Source of the DNA: Phoronis australis
Taxonomy: Eukaryota; Phoronida; Phoronidae
DNA: 64,000 bases
Assembly (NCBI GenBank): GCA_002633005.1
Contig: NMRA01000017.1
Location: 342,443-406,442, forward strand
Direction: 5' to 3'
Of this stretch, positions 46,451-58,978 are shown one piece after another. A program made the translations under genes and the position numbers. The notes below the pieces were generated by a model, which worked only from the letters and a program-made list of their open reading frames with translations, did no database searches and was not told the origin of the DNA. Positions within the stretch are counted from its first letter, which is position 1. Each line of letters begins with the position of its first letter.

Positions 46451-49400
46451 GCTTTAGAATATCTCTGGGTATTGAAGAATAGTTTTAGCTTTACTTTAGG
46501 GTTGAAGTAAGAAAACCGACACCAAATCATTGCGCGGCTGTGAATGATGCATGTATTCATTATGTCTATTTGACACCTGCTGTGAAAGCAAAATATGTGA
46601 CCAGTCTAGAAGTACTGTTTTCTGTTTGGTTGTGGATAGTGGTGACACCTAGTAACTATGTCTGTGACTAAACTTTGATTTACCTATTTGTCTATAGATG
46701 TCTCTGTACTCCTTAGAAGACTAGATTACATGAGTATGCTTGAATAACTATCGAGATAATTGCTTTTGCCTGTGTAAGCAGGATCAGAAAAAAAAATGAA
46801 AGCTCTCAGTTTGGGTGAAGTGTATCGTTAAGATGCGCTGCTTTAATCAGAAATACCTTTTTGTGACTTTTTGAAATGATTGCCATATTGAGTGGTTTGT
46901 GCTTTCACGTGTTGTGACTGATCAAATTGAAATGAGACAGTAATGTGCTTGCTGTCTTGCTACTTCTACCAATACTTGCTTTGTTGAACTTTTTCAGCAT
47001 CATTGACTAATAAGATGACTGACTACTGGAGCCTGTGTCTATTGATGCAGCACGTGTATTGATCGGAGGTCATAAATGTTGATTTAAGAAAAGCCTACTC
47101 ACACATATCTAGTTATTTAGGTTTGTATGTTATGTTGACTAATGAGTTTTGTTAACAGTTGTAAACGCACCAATCAATGAGCTATCCCAGTTTCAACAGA
47201 TCAATATAATCATATGGCCTTAAACCTGTGCTTTCTGACAAAAAAAATCTTTGATGCAGGGTCATTTGTTATCAGTCATAAATTTGGTCTTCTCTGGTTC
47301 CTTACTCAGTTTAAAAGTGATCTCTGTACTCGGGAGGTGTAGAGAGCTCTGACAGTCTGTTATTTCTTCAAACCAAGCTCATAAAATTTCATGTAATGTC
47401 ATGACCTGAAATTTTGTGAGTTTCAAGTTGCCCTCAAGCAATAACAAACTCAGTATATGGGGGGGGGGAGCTATGTTGACTTTGGACCTCTCTTGCAAGA
47501 GTCAAACAATCAAATAAGACATCAGCAGATTTTAGACAATGTAGCGAGGGGCATGGCGTCTAGAATGGACTGATCACGCACAGTTGTTAGGTATTATGAT
47601 ATTGCTTTTCTTGATGTGTGTCTTTAAATTTCAATTTTGCGATAACATGACACACATAATAAGCTGGCCGTGCACTGCTCAGTGAAATGCATTCTCCATT
47701 TTCTGAGTATGATTATATTAGAATGCGGAGGAGCCACAGGGACCATGTCTCCTTCATTACAAAGCCCTAGAGTACGTGTACAATATATATTCCCACCTGT
47801 TAAGGCAAAGTTGCACAGAAACTGATTGATGGTTAGGCCTACTCAGAGTTATGGTCTAGGAAGTGTGTTTTTGTGTTTTATATTTATTTTTTTCAATCAA
47901 AAAGAGTTTCACATAGGTTTATGTATTACCATTTTAATAGTGCTTTGAACACGAATCAGAAATTTCCAACTTTCACAATATTAGAAAATGAAGATGAAGA
48001 TTCGCGACATAAAGGTATACTTTCCTTGATATGTTCACCAACTTCACCGGTCTTATTTTATGCTTAATTTAAAAAAAAAAATTAAAAGTGAGAGGGTTTT
48101 CTGTAGCACCCTCATTACATGTGGCACCAGTTGAGTGAGTATCGTAATGCATGAGTCAGCTGCCACTCAATACGGTGGCTATGTTTGGTGGTGCTGCACC
48201 ACCAAAAATAAAAATTAAACTAAAAAATGTCAATTTCAGTTGTTATGTTTGAAAATATTTGGAGTTGTATTGAATGAGCATTATATGGGCTTAGGCTTTG
48301 ACTGAACTTGCATTAAATTTCATTTTATAAAGTTCTTAAATTAAGTAAGAAGAGTATCTTTAATGTTTTCTAAGCTAAGGAATATGGACTTGTCACTTTT
48401 TTGGAGTAAAACTGTAAATGAATTAATCATGTTTGCTGGATTTAGAAGAAAATCTACTAGACCGTAGTATGTGTTGATTTATCAAGTTGTCATAGAGTAT
48501 TGAAACTGAGTAGCTTATGAGGAAATGTCAGTGAATTATATTATCGATAGGCATATCGATGTCGTCGTGTTGCGATTTCGCATACTCAGGTCTAGCCTGT
48601 TGACTGCCTCACCCATGGACTGCCTTACACGTGGACTGCCTTGTTGGTCACTCATAAGGCAGGGATTTTTTGACATTCCGTTTATGAGCTTCTAGAGAAG
48701 ATAAATGTAAACTATTATGTTCTGCATGCATTATTAAACAGGTCAAAACACAACATTGGGACAGTGAAGTGATTATGTAACTTATTTATCTGGGATACTG
48801 CTGTTTACCTATCTTCTAAGCCCACCATCGGCATTGAAAAGTGAAAATTAGGAAATTTCTGAGGGGGGGGGGTAAACTGAGCACAGGCATTAAAATCTGA
48901 CTACTAAGTTGACAGGTTTATGTAGAGGTAGTTGCTTTTGCCTTTTGTGGATTTTGCTGAGGCATCACAGAGACTTGTCCTTATGTTTATTGTTGGCACT
49001 CAGCAAAGTGTAATCTGTGTGCATTGGATTTCTCCTTCGTCAATCCTTTAAGTAACATTAATATTTTATCACACATTGCAGTTTGCAGATTATTGCATAC
49101 TGAAAAGTTCACAGTGAATCTTTGATAGAAATCCAGGCATCCAACTTGGTGTTGCTATCTGCTGTTTATAGTTCTTATAATATTACGGAATGCTTTGAAG
49201 AAGAAACTACATAGTAGGAGGATTCCAACTGACACAGCCTATGAGAATGGTTCTTGTATCATGATGAACTTATTCGTCCTTGAGAATTAAACTGCTCGTG
49301 CAGTTTCACAAGGATTTCAGACTACACTGAGCCAAATTTGCGATTTGATTTTCTTGTAATGTTTAGCTTAGACTGCTGATTTAGGTTGGCCTGTTGGGGG

Positions 49401-50136
49401 TGGTTGTCCAAAAACGTAATCAAATATGATAAGCCACATTCTACAAATGGGCGCCACTGCTGTTCACCCCCAGTGCATAGAAATTCTGTTAGGCGTATGA
49501 AGTTAATGTCCTGAACAATGCTATTTAAATTCTCCTTGTATTAACGTTGCCATGGTGATTGCTAATGGACAACGGAAGGGTCGACTGATTCTGAACAAAA
49601 AAGTGTTGTAGTTTTGATTGTATCCTCGGCTTTAATGTGTAGGCTTGTGATATGGCAATTCTCGCTGAGGATTGTGTTTGGCTGGGTTATTGATGTTGAA
49701 TTTTGTGTTCGATTTGTTTATTTATGATCTACACATCTTTAAGATATCAGTGTAAAATTGATTGACATCTGAGAGGAATGCCCTGAGGCTGAGGACTACC
49801 TTCATCTGTTTACCTGTGTTTATTGAAGCATATTTGATAATCACATATCCTGCATCAAATGCTGGCACATTAGGACTGTGCACACATGTTTTTGATGTTT
49901 TGTTGTGAAAGATACAGTACAGTCTCCAAGAGGATGTCTATCGTATAATGGTGTGAAATAATATGGATGTATTGGGCCATCATCTGGTGTCTCAGGACGT
50001 GTACATTTGATGAGTTCATGTATATGGATAACTGTAACGAATTGTCAGAGTAGCGTGACATCATGGTGAAAACTGTGAATACCACTTGATATTGTTGATT
50101 GTTCCGTGAGACCATCTAATCCATTACCTTGCCACT
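46451..50136 (+). other. Upstream of first exon 1D
   Basis: No long exon. Contains G runs at 47459-47468 and 48863-48872 and a 30-nt candidate cassette exon at 47985-48014, listed separately. The promoter of exon 1D presumably lies close to 50137, as an in-frame stop is present at 50107-50109. Confidence 0.35.
47985..48014 (+). other. Speculative 30-nt cassette exon
   Basis: A TTCCAACTTTCACAATATTAG-like acceptor precedes 30 nt that read x-NEDEDSRHK in phase 1 to phase 1 and end at G|GTATAC. An exon of this phase and length could sit between exons 1A-1C and the shared exon without breaking the frame. It would add a very acidic insert. The donor is weak and there is no independent support. Confidence 0.18.
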
Positions 50137-50176
50137 ATGGGGAGTAACTTGGATAAACTTTCTCGTGAAATCATGT
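50137..50176 (+). CDS. KChIP alternative first exon 1D, NCS-like N-terminus
   Basis: The ATG at 50137 (strong context ACTATGG) opens 13 codons, MGSNLDKLSREIM, and one base before a consensus donor (T|GTAAGT). An in-frame TGA lies at 50107-50109. Phase 1 joins AC at 60914 to make Tyr and continue into the core. The sequence follows the pattern of the N-myristoylated starts of NCS-1, hippocalcin and VILIP (MG..NSKL.PE): Gly2, Asn, Lys-Leu and Glu are in register. Asp6 replaces the usual Ser/Thr6 of N-myristoyltransferase substrates, so lipidation is uncertain. The short exon keeps confidence moderate, but start context, donor, phase and family resemblance agree. Confidence 0.65.
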
Positions 50177-51589
50177 GTAAGTATTGTTTGCTCGATATTT
50201 CTTGTCATGGCCTCACAAACTTAGACAGATGGTGAATTTTGTAATGTTAAATATCCCGTCAATTTTTCTGTCGGAAAATATCCATCATGCTGTTTTGTTA
50301 CGAAGAAGTTGAGATACAGACGATTAGTACTTGTCAACACGTTCAGGGACGATTGAATGGTGATCTCACAAACCAAGACATAGACATTACACTGAGTATG
50401 ACTGTTTAAGAACAATATTGTTGACTAGTTGAACGACTGTAATGCATTGATAATGGCCACTAACTGGGATCGACATTTTGAGAACCAGTTTTTACGATGA
50501 ATAATAGGCATCAAACTGGTTCTATAAGTCTGGGACCCCTGTAAATGCTTGCTGAGGTGTTTACCCGAATGGTGGATTCAGGTAACCAACCCCCTAAAAT
50601 AGCTTCATATACCTCAGACTTACATGCAAGAGTCAACCAGAACATACAAGGCCAGTATGAGTGTTGTATCTCCTGGATACTGAAGGATGTCAATAGAATT
50701 TGCTTCCTCAAAATTGGATAACTTTTTACATCTTAGGAGCTAAGACTCACAATAGACGAGCTTTCAGCAAGACATGATGGTCCTTTCAAGGAAGTCTTGA
50801 TGATATATTTTGTGGTAGGTTTTAGTCGTGGCCGTTGAAAGATGACCGTTAAGCTGAACATTAGTGTACGCATATCTTTTGGTGGAATCAGTAATATTAT
50901 TGAATTCATGTTGATACATTGCAGCAATGGTAAAATAACAAATCATTATGTATAAACATAAAATAATTTGCATAACTTTAAAGTTTATCTATTGAGGTAT
51001 TTTGAGTGACGTCAATTGGATGTCTGCAGTCTAATTAATATTACGTCATCCTTTTGTGTACAGCTTGCAATGTGCTCTAGTCTACATGTACTTCATGTGT
51101 TTCATGGTTACTGTGCAGGTTTTCATCACTTATTCATTGTGGTTGATGCTAACCTCCACTTAGATTGCTTGACAGCTATTAGTCCCTGGCATGATAATAG
51201 CTTCAGCCAGTAGCCTGCACTCATTCTGTGAACTCTACATCTGACATCATTTTTTTCTTTTCTAGGATATCAGTTTCAATATTGATTTGTTTCTTGAATC
51301 TTTATGCTGTATGCACATGTTGCCATTTGGTTGTTAGTTTGTGTTTTTGTCAACAGAGGGGATGTACCTGCATATGTGTTAAAATATCCAGGATCGGGGC
51401 CAACTGTGTGGCTATCAACCTTCCCCAGGGATTTTTTCTGCTGTGCTTTATTCATGCGGTGGCTGTCGTGGAAACTGATTTAAGATTGATTTTTTTTTCA
51501 TTAAATCTGCTGTTGTCATGATGAATTTTTCAATTAAAGCACAAAAAATGAATAATATGGCCGTGGCTAACTTACAATCATCCCAGATA
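50177..51589 (+). other. Intron sequence, no exon supported
   Basis: The proximal part of the 10.7-kb intron between exon 1D and the shared exon 2. No exon or repeat is supportable; open frames are short and lack splice signals. Confidence 0.45.
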
Positions 51590-53159
51590 CAAGGCTTCGA
51601 ATTTTCCGCGGAAACGTGGATTTCCGCTTTTTTCTGTTATTCCCTCCGCGTATTTTCGTTTTACTTCCGCGGAAAAAAATCGGATTTGCTATAAAGTTAT
51701 CGCGGCAAATTGGTTTCTCACCGCGGCGTTGCTGACGGCTCTAAAAGCGGGAAGAGCTCTTTATGTTTCGGAGGAACAAAAATTGTAATTGCGGATCACA
51801 GGCGCTCGAATTTCCCGTTGACTCGTAACCATATACATGCTTTCTTAGTAGTGAGTGATGTCAAAGGCAATCGAGGAACAGATAAATTCAAGCGCCTGTG
51901 CCTGGGATAGCGTGGTTCATCAATGGCGTCTGCATTTGGTATAAAATCGCGGTGACAAGCAGTGCAATTCTGCGGTCAAAAATGCGTGGAGCGTGGAGCA
52001 GACAGAATATTTCGTTGAAAAGTGGATAAAAGAAACTTTCAATGTCTTCACAAACAACATAAGTCAAGGTTTGTGCTCTGTAAACTTTGAGAGAGGAACA
52101 ATTATGGAGTGCGTGGGCGAGTCGCCTCGGACTAAGTTTGAGTCGGAGGACCGACTGAAAACGATGAAACACTGGAAATAACAGCGCTTCCTGAAAGGAA
52201 ATTCAACCGTAACCGGTTATTCGTTGGATTGAAATTGTGGGATGTGAGTGATGTATGAAATTATTTTGTTTGATCCCACGCCCGTTGTCGTTCACTGCTA
52301 AGCCCTAGCTTGAGTGCGATTTTCTACGTGCCGCCGAAACGGGATACAAAGTGCTATTTTCGTTACTGCAAATGCGTTTTGAATTGCCTTTTATGTATTT
52401 CAATTTATTTTGACATTTTTCGTGTTCTATTTTGTGACTCGAGTTTGCAGTTTTAAAGAAGTGATCACGTGACAGATTCTGAATGATCTGATAGGTTTAA
52501 GCCATTGTTTACAAATTTTGCCAGACTATTTTCAGTGTCCCGATAGTTATTTCTTATGTTAAGTTTCTTCTACACCAGTGTGGCTTATGAACAATTAACT
52601 CCCGTAATTACTGTTTCAAACTGAAAAGTTTGGCCAACTTAGGATTGTGATTGATGCATTCTATAAAGTATGTTGTTTTTTACTTTCATTTTTCCATGCT
52701 AACAGTTGGGGTATGAGCCACAGGTTTTTGTCTTGACCTTTTCCATTTGCGTTGGAATTATAATTTTTGTTGGAATTAAATGTGTATGTATTTCAGGCTT
52801 TCTAGATAATCTATGTATCGATTTTCAATTTTTTTTGTAATTTTGTATCGTAATTATAAGAATTGAAAATAAGTTTTTTAGGTCTCCCTCAGTGCAGCAA
52901 ATCAAGAATAAGCTTCTGCCATTCAGACTGCAAATTTTTCATAATCATTGTTATTATGTTAATTTTAAAAAATATTTTTGTTGCATCTAATTGCCTTCAT
53001 TGTTGTTGCTGAAATAGATGTCGGGTATTGCTTAAGATGAGTGCGTTATGCCAACATGACACAGTAACTTTTGATCTGTTGAGATATGGTTTAGATTGAA
53101 ATGTGTATTTAGGGCCGTAGAAATTTCTTCTTTTTTGTCATGGGTCATTCCAAGCCTTG
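51590..53159 (+). mobile_element. hAT-like non-autonomous element, longer copy
   Basis: The left end CAAGGCTTCGAATTTTCC and right end CATTCCAAGCCTTG are inverted and flanked by CAGATA (51584-51589 and 53160-53165), or CAGATAC if the element starts at the next base. It shares its 5' block (CCGCGGAAA, GGATTTCCGCTTTTTTC, CTCTTTATGTTTCGGAGGAAC) and 3' block (TTTTTTGTCATGG.(A/T)CATTCCAAGCC) with 2717-3192. It is over 1 kb longer inside. Frames of 60-95 codons at 51710-52181 have no recognisable transposase motifs. Confidence 0.8.
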
Positions 53160-56100
53160 CAGATACCATTCATTGGTAACTGCCGCTTGTCTCTGCAGTT
53201 TGTATGTATAGCCAAAAGTCTAGAACAACATACAATTAAAGTTTCTAGTCTTTGCCAGTTTCAAACATATACACATATGCATTGAGTTTCAGTCTTCAAA
53301 TATTTAAATGGTATATTTTATGTGGAAAATACAGCTATACCTGATAATGCAATTTTGTACAGGATTATTTGTGTTGACCATGATAGCTGAGAGAGAAAAA
53401 GATATATATATCATCAGCAAGTTCTTCTAATGATCGTTTGTTTTAGTTGATCAGTTAGAATATTGTATTGCCTTGACTTAATGTCAGTTTTAATACAGCC
53501 ATGATGGTTTCATTTTGTAGGTACCTTCCCAAATATTGCTGAATTTTGTTTTTGCTTGAAGACCTATTTTGTAAAATGCGTGAAATGCAGACCCAGTTGC
53601 AATGAATTTGTACAATAGCCAAAAAATGTTCAAAATTCAGATGTTCAAAATACAATGTTCAAAATAGAAATGTTCATAATACAAATGGTCAAACTACATC
53701 AGCTAGCAGTGCCAATTCACTCAACTCTGGTTTCCAAGAAAACCTCTTGTGGATCCCTGTATTTGACTGTTTACCATAGCACTATAAATCTGTGGATGAA
53801 TCAAATATCATTAATTTGATGGCTTATTGATTTTATATCTGTATATCAGCTTGTGGCTAGCTTATATTGTTAGGTAAAGGGTTTTCATGATCATGGCTGA
53901 GAAGAGCTTATATAAAAACCGTTCATCCACAAACTTGTCTTAAATCCCTATCTCATGTATTTTTTAACAATGGGAACTGTTGTAGCAGTAAATACATTGT
54001 CTGGTGTGGTGAAGATGTTCTTGAGTCCATATTTTGAAATATTGTACCAGTATAATTCAATTAGCACATTCTGGGCTTGGCTATTCAGAAATCCACAGGG
54101 GGTAATAAAACAATTTTCTTCTCAACCAGGACCATAAACCCCTTGTTACACTGTGTTTAATTATACACAGTCAACTGGGACAGATGTATGGCTTAGAGGA
54201 AGGTTCACGAAAAACTGCTTTCAATGACCTTGCCTGGCAATTTTAAAAGCCCTATTTTCTGTGACCGACACCCTTGATTTACAGCTGTGCCCGCAAAATT
54301 CTAAGCCACTATTGGGACTACTTACCTGCTCCAAGCCCAAAATGCAGCTCTACCCACAACTTTGTACATGTGAATACTTACTGCACTCACCGCCTTAGGG
54401 TGCATTGGAGAATTCGAAAATCGGGGATGGGTATGATTTGTCATGAATGGGCATCATTCCCAAATGCTCAATCGGGTTAACGCACGGGGAGTTACATTAA
54501 TGCTGGACCTTAATTACAGGAGTCTAAGACAACAATGTTGTGAGGAGCTTCATGGAGTCTTGAAAGGGCTTATAACCATCAATTCCTTATAAAAACGCTG
54601 GAAACAACCCTACCAGTTGAAAGCTGTCAAATTAGAACACCCATAAACACTATCTGGCGTTATTTATTTTGCTGATGCCGAGTTAAGACCATTGGTTGAT
54701 AGTACTACATAGAATTAAGACAACCAATCACATCATCAGTCGTTGTCCATTGTTTTTAGGGTGAAAAGACATCAAATGTTGCCACTTGTTTCCTCGTGGT
54801 TTTATGTTATAGTGAGGAATGGTGAGGAGTTGGGTTTGTGGTAGTTGTGACAATTCAGTGTTTGAGCACTCTCTGGATTTTTTCACTGTCCCACGGGACA
54901 TCAGAGAAGTGTGGATATGGCACAAGTTTGTACAAGAAACTCGCATGTTGGTGGGCATGACACACTGGTGCTGGATATGTTCATACATTGCAATCATGTC
55001 CATGGAACTAAGAAACTTTTAATTATAATCGCGTTTCTTCTGTTTTTTCATGTTTGGGAAAGTTAAAAAATTCACTGTAATTTGATTTGCAGTGTTTGAA
55101 TGAAGGGTTAATGATGTTGAAAATGTAGTCACTTGTCAAAACAAGTTAAATGGTCAGCCTTAAGCACTTTTAAATTTCCTGCTGCAAACATTATGTTCAT
55201 GAGCCAAGAGAACCATTTCATGTCTCCTTCAGTAAAGAGCAGGAGAGTAAGGTTACTTTCCTTCCTGTATAAGACAAGGTTCTGTTGAAGCTCACTCGTG
55301 GTTACTCAAGTAAGTGAGTTGGCTTCTTTTTCCAAGGTAAAGTAGTGATGCGACCGACGTTTCCCAAAGAGTCAGGCACCTATAGGAGAGTCTCGGTTCC
55401 ACTATGGGCTGATGGTAAGCTGAGCATGGGAGTTCTAGATGAATATGGGAATTTCGGGATAACTGCTTGAAAAGGAAATGTTTTAAATCTTCATAACAGT
55501 GAGGGATTTAAGGGGGGGGGGGGCATGGCCTCCCTAAAATTCTTCCAGATTCGATTTGGCAGTTCGAGGGTGCGAATGTATGACGCGGGCAAAATCCTAA
55601 CTAATACTCTTCCCTGGCTTCCCCTAACTCAAAATCACGCATAAGACATACTGCATCATAGGTCGGTGGCTTGAAAGAGTAGGAAAAGTCTGTTGAAACA
55701 TTCATGTGTACAAGCTTAGTAGAAACAAACTAGTGTATGTTGACTTTAGGATAAAAAAACTTACCGTTCTTTTGCAGCAAGACAAAATTGCTTATTTCAT
55801 GGTATGCCAATCCATTAGGAGCTGGACTAGAATTGAAATGTATATGCTTCAGTTTACTATTTAAACCAATAATAGGTGAAAGATGATAGTGCTAAGAGAT
55901 TCCAAGAGAGGCAAAGAAATGATCTTTTCTACTAATGTACTAATTATGTATATGGGTTTTTTTCTAGAAAGTGTTAATCTGTGCAAGTATTTTTGTTTCT
56001 GCAGAATTCAGTCTTGCTATCATTGTCAAAATAGGCAGTTGACAACTTTTGCATTTGAGCTAGGCTATATCCTGGGATATTATAGCAGATAACTTCCTTT

Positions 56101-58809
56101 GTTGGGGGCCGGTGACTGTTTGAGCTAGGTTATAACTTGGGGTATTACAGCAGATAACTTCCTGTGTTGGGGCTGGTTTGAGCTTGGCTTTATCCTGGGA
56201 TATTTACTGCAGGTAACTTCCTGTGGTGGGTGTAGTTGAGCAANCCATAGTTTCATAGTGAACAAATAATGAGTAAGCCTTGTACATTTATGTTGGCTTA
56301 GCAACTGATATAATTAACTTATGGTGGAACAGTTCTGTATAAAGAGAGTAAACGTGCTGAAATCACAAAAACATATTTTAAAGACCGCATACCATTATGG
56401 AATAGCGGTCTCAAAATTTTCTGTGGTCGTAATAGGTGGGATTTCTGTTTGTTATTGTTTGAGACCAGGGTCTGCAATTTGACTTGTCGTATTGCGCCAT
56501 TTTATTCACCTAGAATGGTCTCGAGGAATAACAAACTGTCGGTTCTTTGGCTAGACCAAAAACCACTACCAATTTGAGTAAAAAACAAGTTGAGATGAAT
56601 AATGGCAGGTGATTGAAATAAAATATTGACAGAATGTGAGAGAGAGTTTATTGCCACTTCAGCTCTAGGGCCCTCGCACACACTGGTATGGTATTCAATA
56701 TTCTGTTGTTTTTTTTTTGATTTGCTTAATCCAGCCTAGCAGTACTGTTGAGTAACCAGCGGAAATTGCCTGATTGCAGGAAATCGAAAGTGGGTCTGTG
56801 CTATTTGTTTTACTTTTACATTGTGATAGTTGTCACAATGTATCTTCTCTTCATCAACAATACTGGCTCAGTGCTTGCAGCGTCTTATTTTATTGATGCA
56901 CTATAATACATGTTTTAGTGAGTTGAACTGCGATGGGAGACAAACTTCTTAATCCTGTCGTCTGGTAATACGTCACTTTCGGATTATTGGCGTATCCCCC
57001 AAAGCTTTGATTACCGTTAGGTAAAAAGGACTATTAACTCTCGGAAAAACAATCTCAGTTTTACGTAGTTAATAACATTTTTCTGCTTGGAATGATCCAT
57101 CATTTGCGTTTCCCTGTGTTTTTGTAAAGTACGAGGAGATTCATTATCTCGCCAGCTGAGTTGAGGATCACATGACCAGCGGAAGAGATAGTGGGGAGTA
57201 TTGTACTGTGGAGACCAGGTCCCTGTTGGTGATAAGGTTACTGGAAAGTAGTTGGCCAACAACACATACACTGCTTTCTTGATCTCTTTGTCAAACGTCT
57301 GTCAAGACTGCAGCTTAACGAGTGGTCTCCAGTTGGATGGTTATGAATCGAAGTAAAATTTGAATATTTCATCGAGCCTTCGCTGGTCAAAGTTTCCATG
57401 GTTTGATTGCGCATCATCTATTTGGACTGCAACAGTTTATTATGTCTGTTTATGGCTGACAGTGGGATGGACTGGGAATTTTGTGAGATAACATCAATGG
57501 GTGTTAATTGGTTGTTGTCTTATAGTTTGCCACTTTGCAAACCAAATTTACTATTTTAGTGTACACCCAAGGCTTGTTGAGTTCACGATATACCAGATTC
57601 AAATGAGTTGCAAAGACGCTTGCTATCTGCAAATGGATCATTTTCACGATGGTCGCTTTTAAAGCGAAAATTGACATCAACCCGCATTCACTGTCTGAAA
57701 TGAATTGATTATTTTACCTAACCTGATAAACAAATGCCTCTTGTCCCTGTGAATGCGGACAGTCCTTTGAAGTACAGTCTTATAAAAGTGCTAGTGGAAA
57801 CACTCCTGCAGTTTTGGCATTACTCAAACCACCAGAAAAGTATCGGCTAGTGACTCCTGCATCCATTCACGTTACTGGCATTTGTGCTCCTGGTGAAAGT
57901 GCTTGCAAAAAACACTAAGCAAGTTAAGCGTTTTAGTCAGTTTGTGAACAGACAACTGGCACGCTGTAATTGTGATAAATTTTTTATTACAAGGTTGGTA
58001 TAAGTGCTTAATTAATTTTCACCCAGGGATATTAATCCGGCTTGATATTAACTCTGGTATTATCATACGCTTCTGTCAAGGTGTCGGTATTGAGGATGTA
58101 CTTGACTTCAACCATTTCATGAAATTCACAGCAAATGAAGAGGAAAGGGAAGTTGACCAAGACTGCTATGATGCTCAGACATTGACGTATTGTCAAGGGC
58201 ATCACTTTAATTACTACCTGATTGTCGGCTACTCCTTGTTGATTGGAAAACATTATCCGCATATGAACAAGGACTGCGCAAGAATTTTACGACACCTCAG
58301 TTATCAATATGCTTATGTGATGGGTTACACTTCAGATCGAGTGGAGTGAATTAAATGTAATTTAAAACTTATGAGTGGTTGTGGCGTCAAACTAGAGGTG
58401 ATTATAGTGAAGATAGTGCTGATAGTGGCGTAGAGGGTTTGTGGAAAGGAGGCTATGAAGCTATGAGAGTGTGGGCACGACTGAAGAATCAACTCACAAT
58501 GGGAATGATATCGGATAAAATGATGATTCTTCCAGGTTTGTTCACTTTGAATAATAATAATCACAGTTGGAGTTAAGGACTTAGCCTAAAATACAGATTT
58601 TTATGCTGTTGGCGTTGATCTGACTTTACCATAAATATGTGAATGTAATGCAATATTTTGGAAGAGGTTCACTAACTTGGGTGGGTCTTTTGGAAACTCT
58701 ATTATTGCCATTTAGTTAATGAACAGATTAGTTACAAATTTCCATTTAAAGTTGCATTTCCCCTTGGTAGCTTGCTAAAAACGAAAAAATGGAAGAGGTT
58801 GCTAAGTTC
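53160..58809 (+). other. Intron sequence with small repeats; no exon supported
   Basis: Holds a 15-bp repeat ATGTTCAAAATACAA (53627-53693), a roughly 60-bp repeat TTTGAGCTAGGCTAT... in three copies (56054, 56119, 56177), a 12-G run (55512-55523) and an unresolved base (56244). A segment at about 54405-54490 (AAAATCGGGGATGGG and AATCGGGTTAACGC) resembles the 4110-6516 element ends. The 77-codon ATG frame within 57972-58349 (from 58119) is the longest non-repetitive frame, but I recognise nothing in it. Confidence 0.4.
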
Positions 58810-58978
58810 TCTTATTCTCATAAAGTCCATCTCATAACATTTCTTCCTATGATAGGATTCTATTTTTGTTACCAACTTGAGCAGTGTATGCATTGCCTAA
58901 GACTTGAGTTGGTAACGGGGGAAAGAATGCTATCACAGGAAGGAATGTTATGAGACAGACTTTATGAGAATAAAAGGA
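58810..58978. repeat. Long fold-back: about 72-bp imperfect inverted repeat
   Basis: The left arm (TCTTATTCTCATAAAGTCC...GTTACCAACTTGAG, 58810-58881) pairs with the right arm (CTTGAGTTGGTAAC...GACTTTATGAGAATAAAAGG, about 58903-58978) across a short spacer of about 20 nt. Mismatches are scattered. It may be a fold-back transposon or a source of a long hairpin RNA. Confidence 0.8.

Noticed and set aside
58371-58433. Frame beginning MSGC, which recalls one vertebrate KChIP1 N-terminus
   Set aside because: Only four residues match; the nearest donor (GAG|GTGATT) is in phase 0 and cannot join the shared exon in frame.
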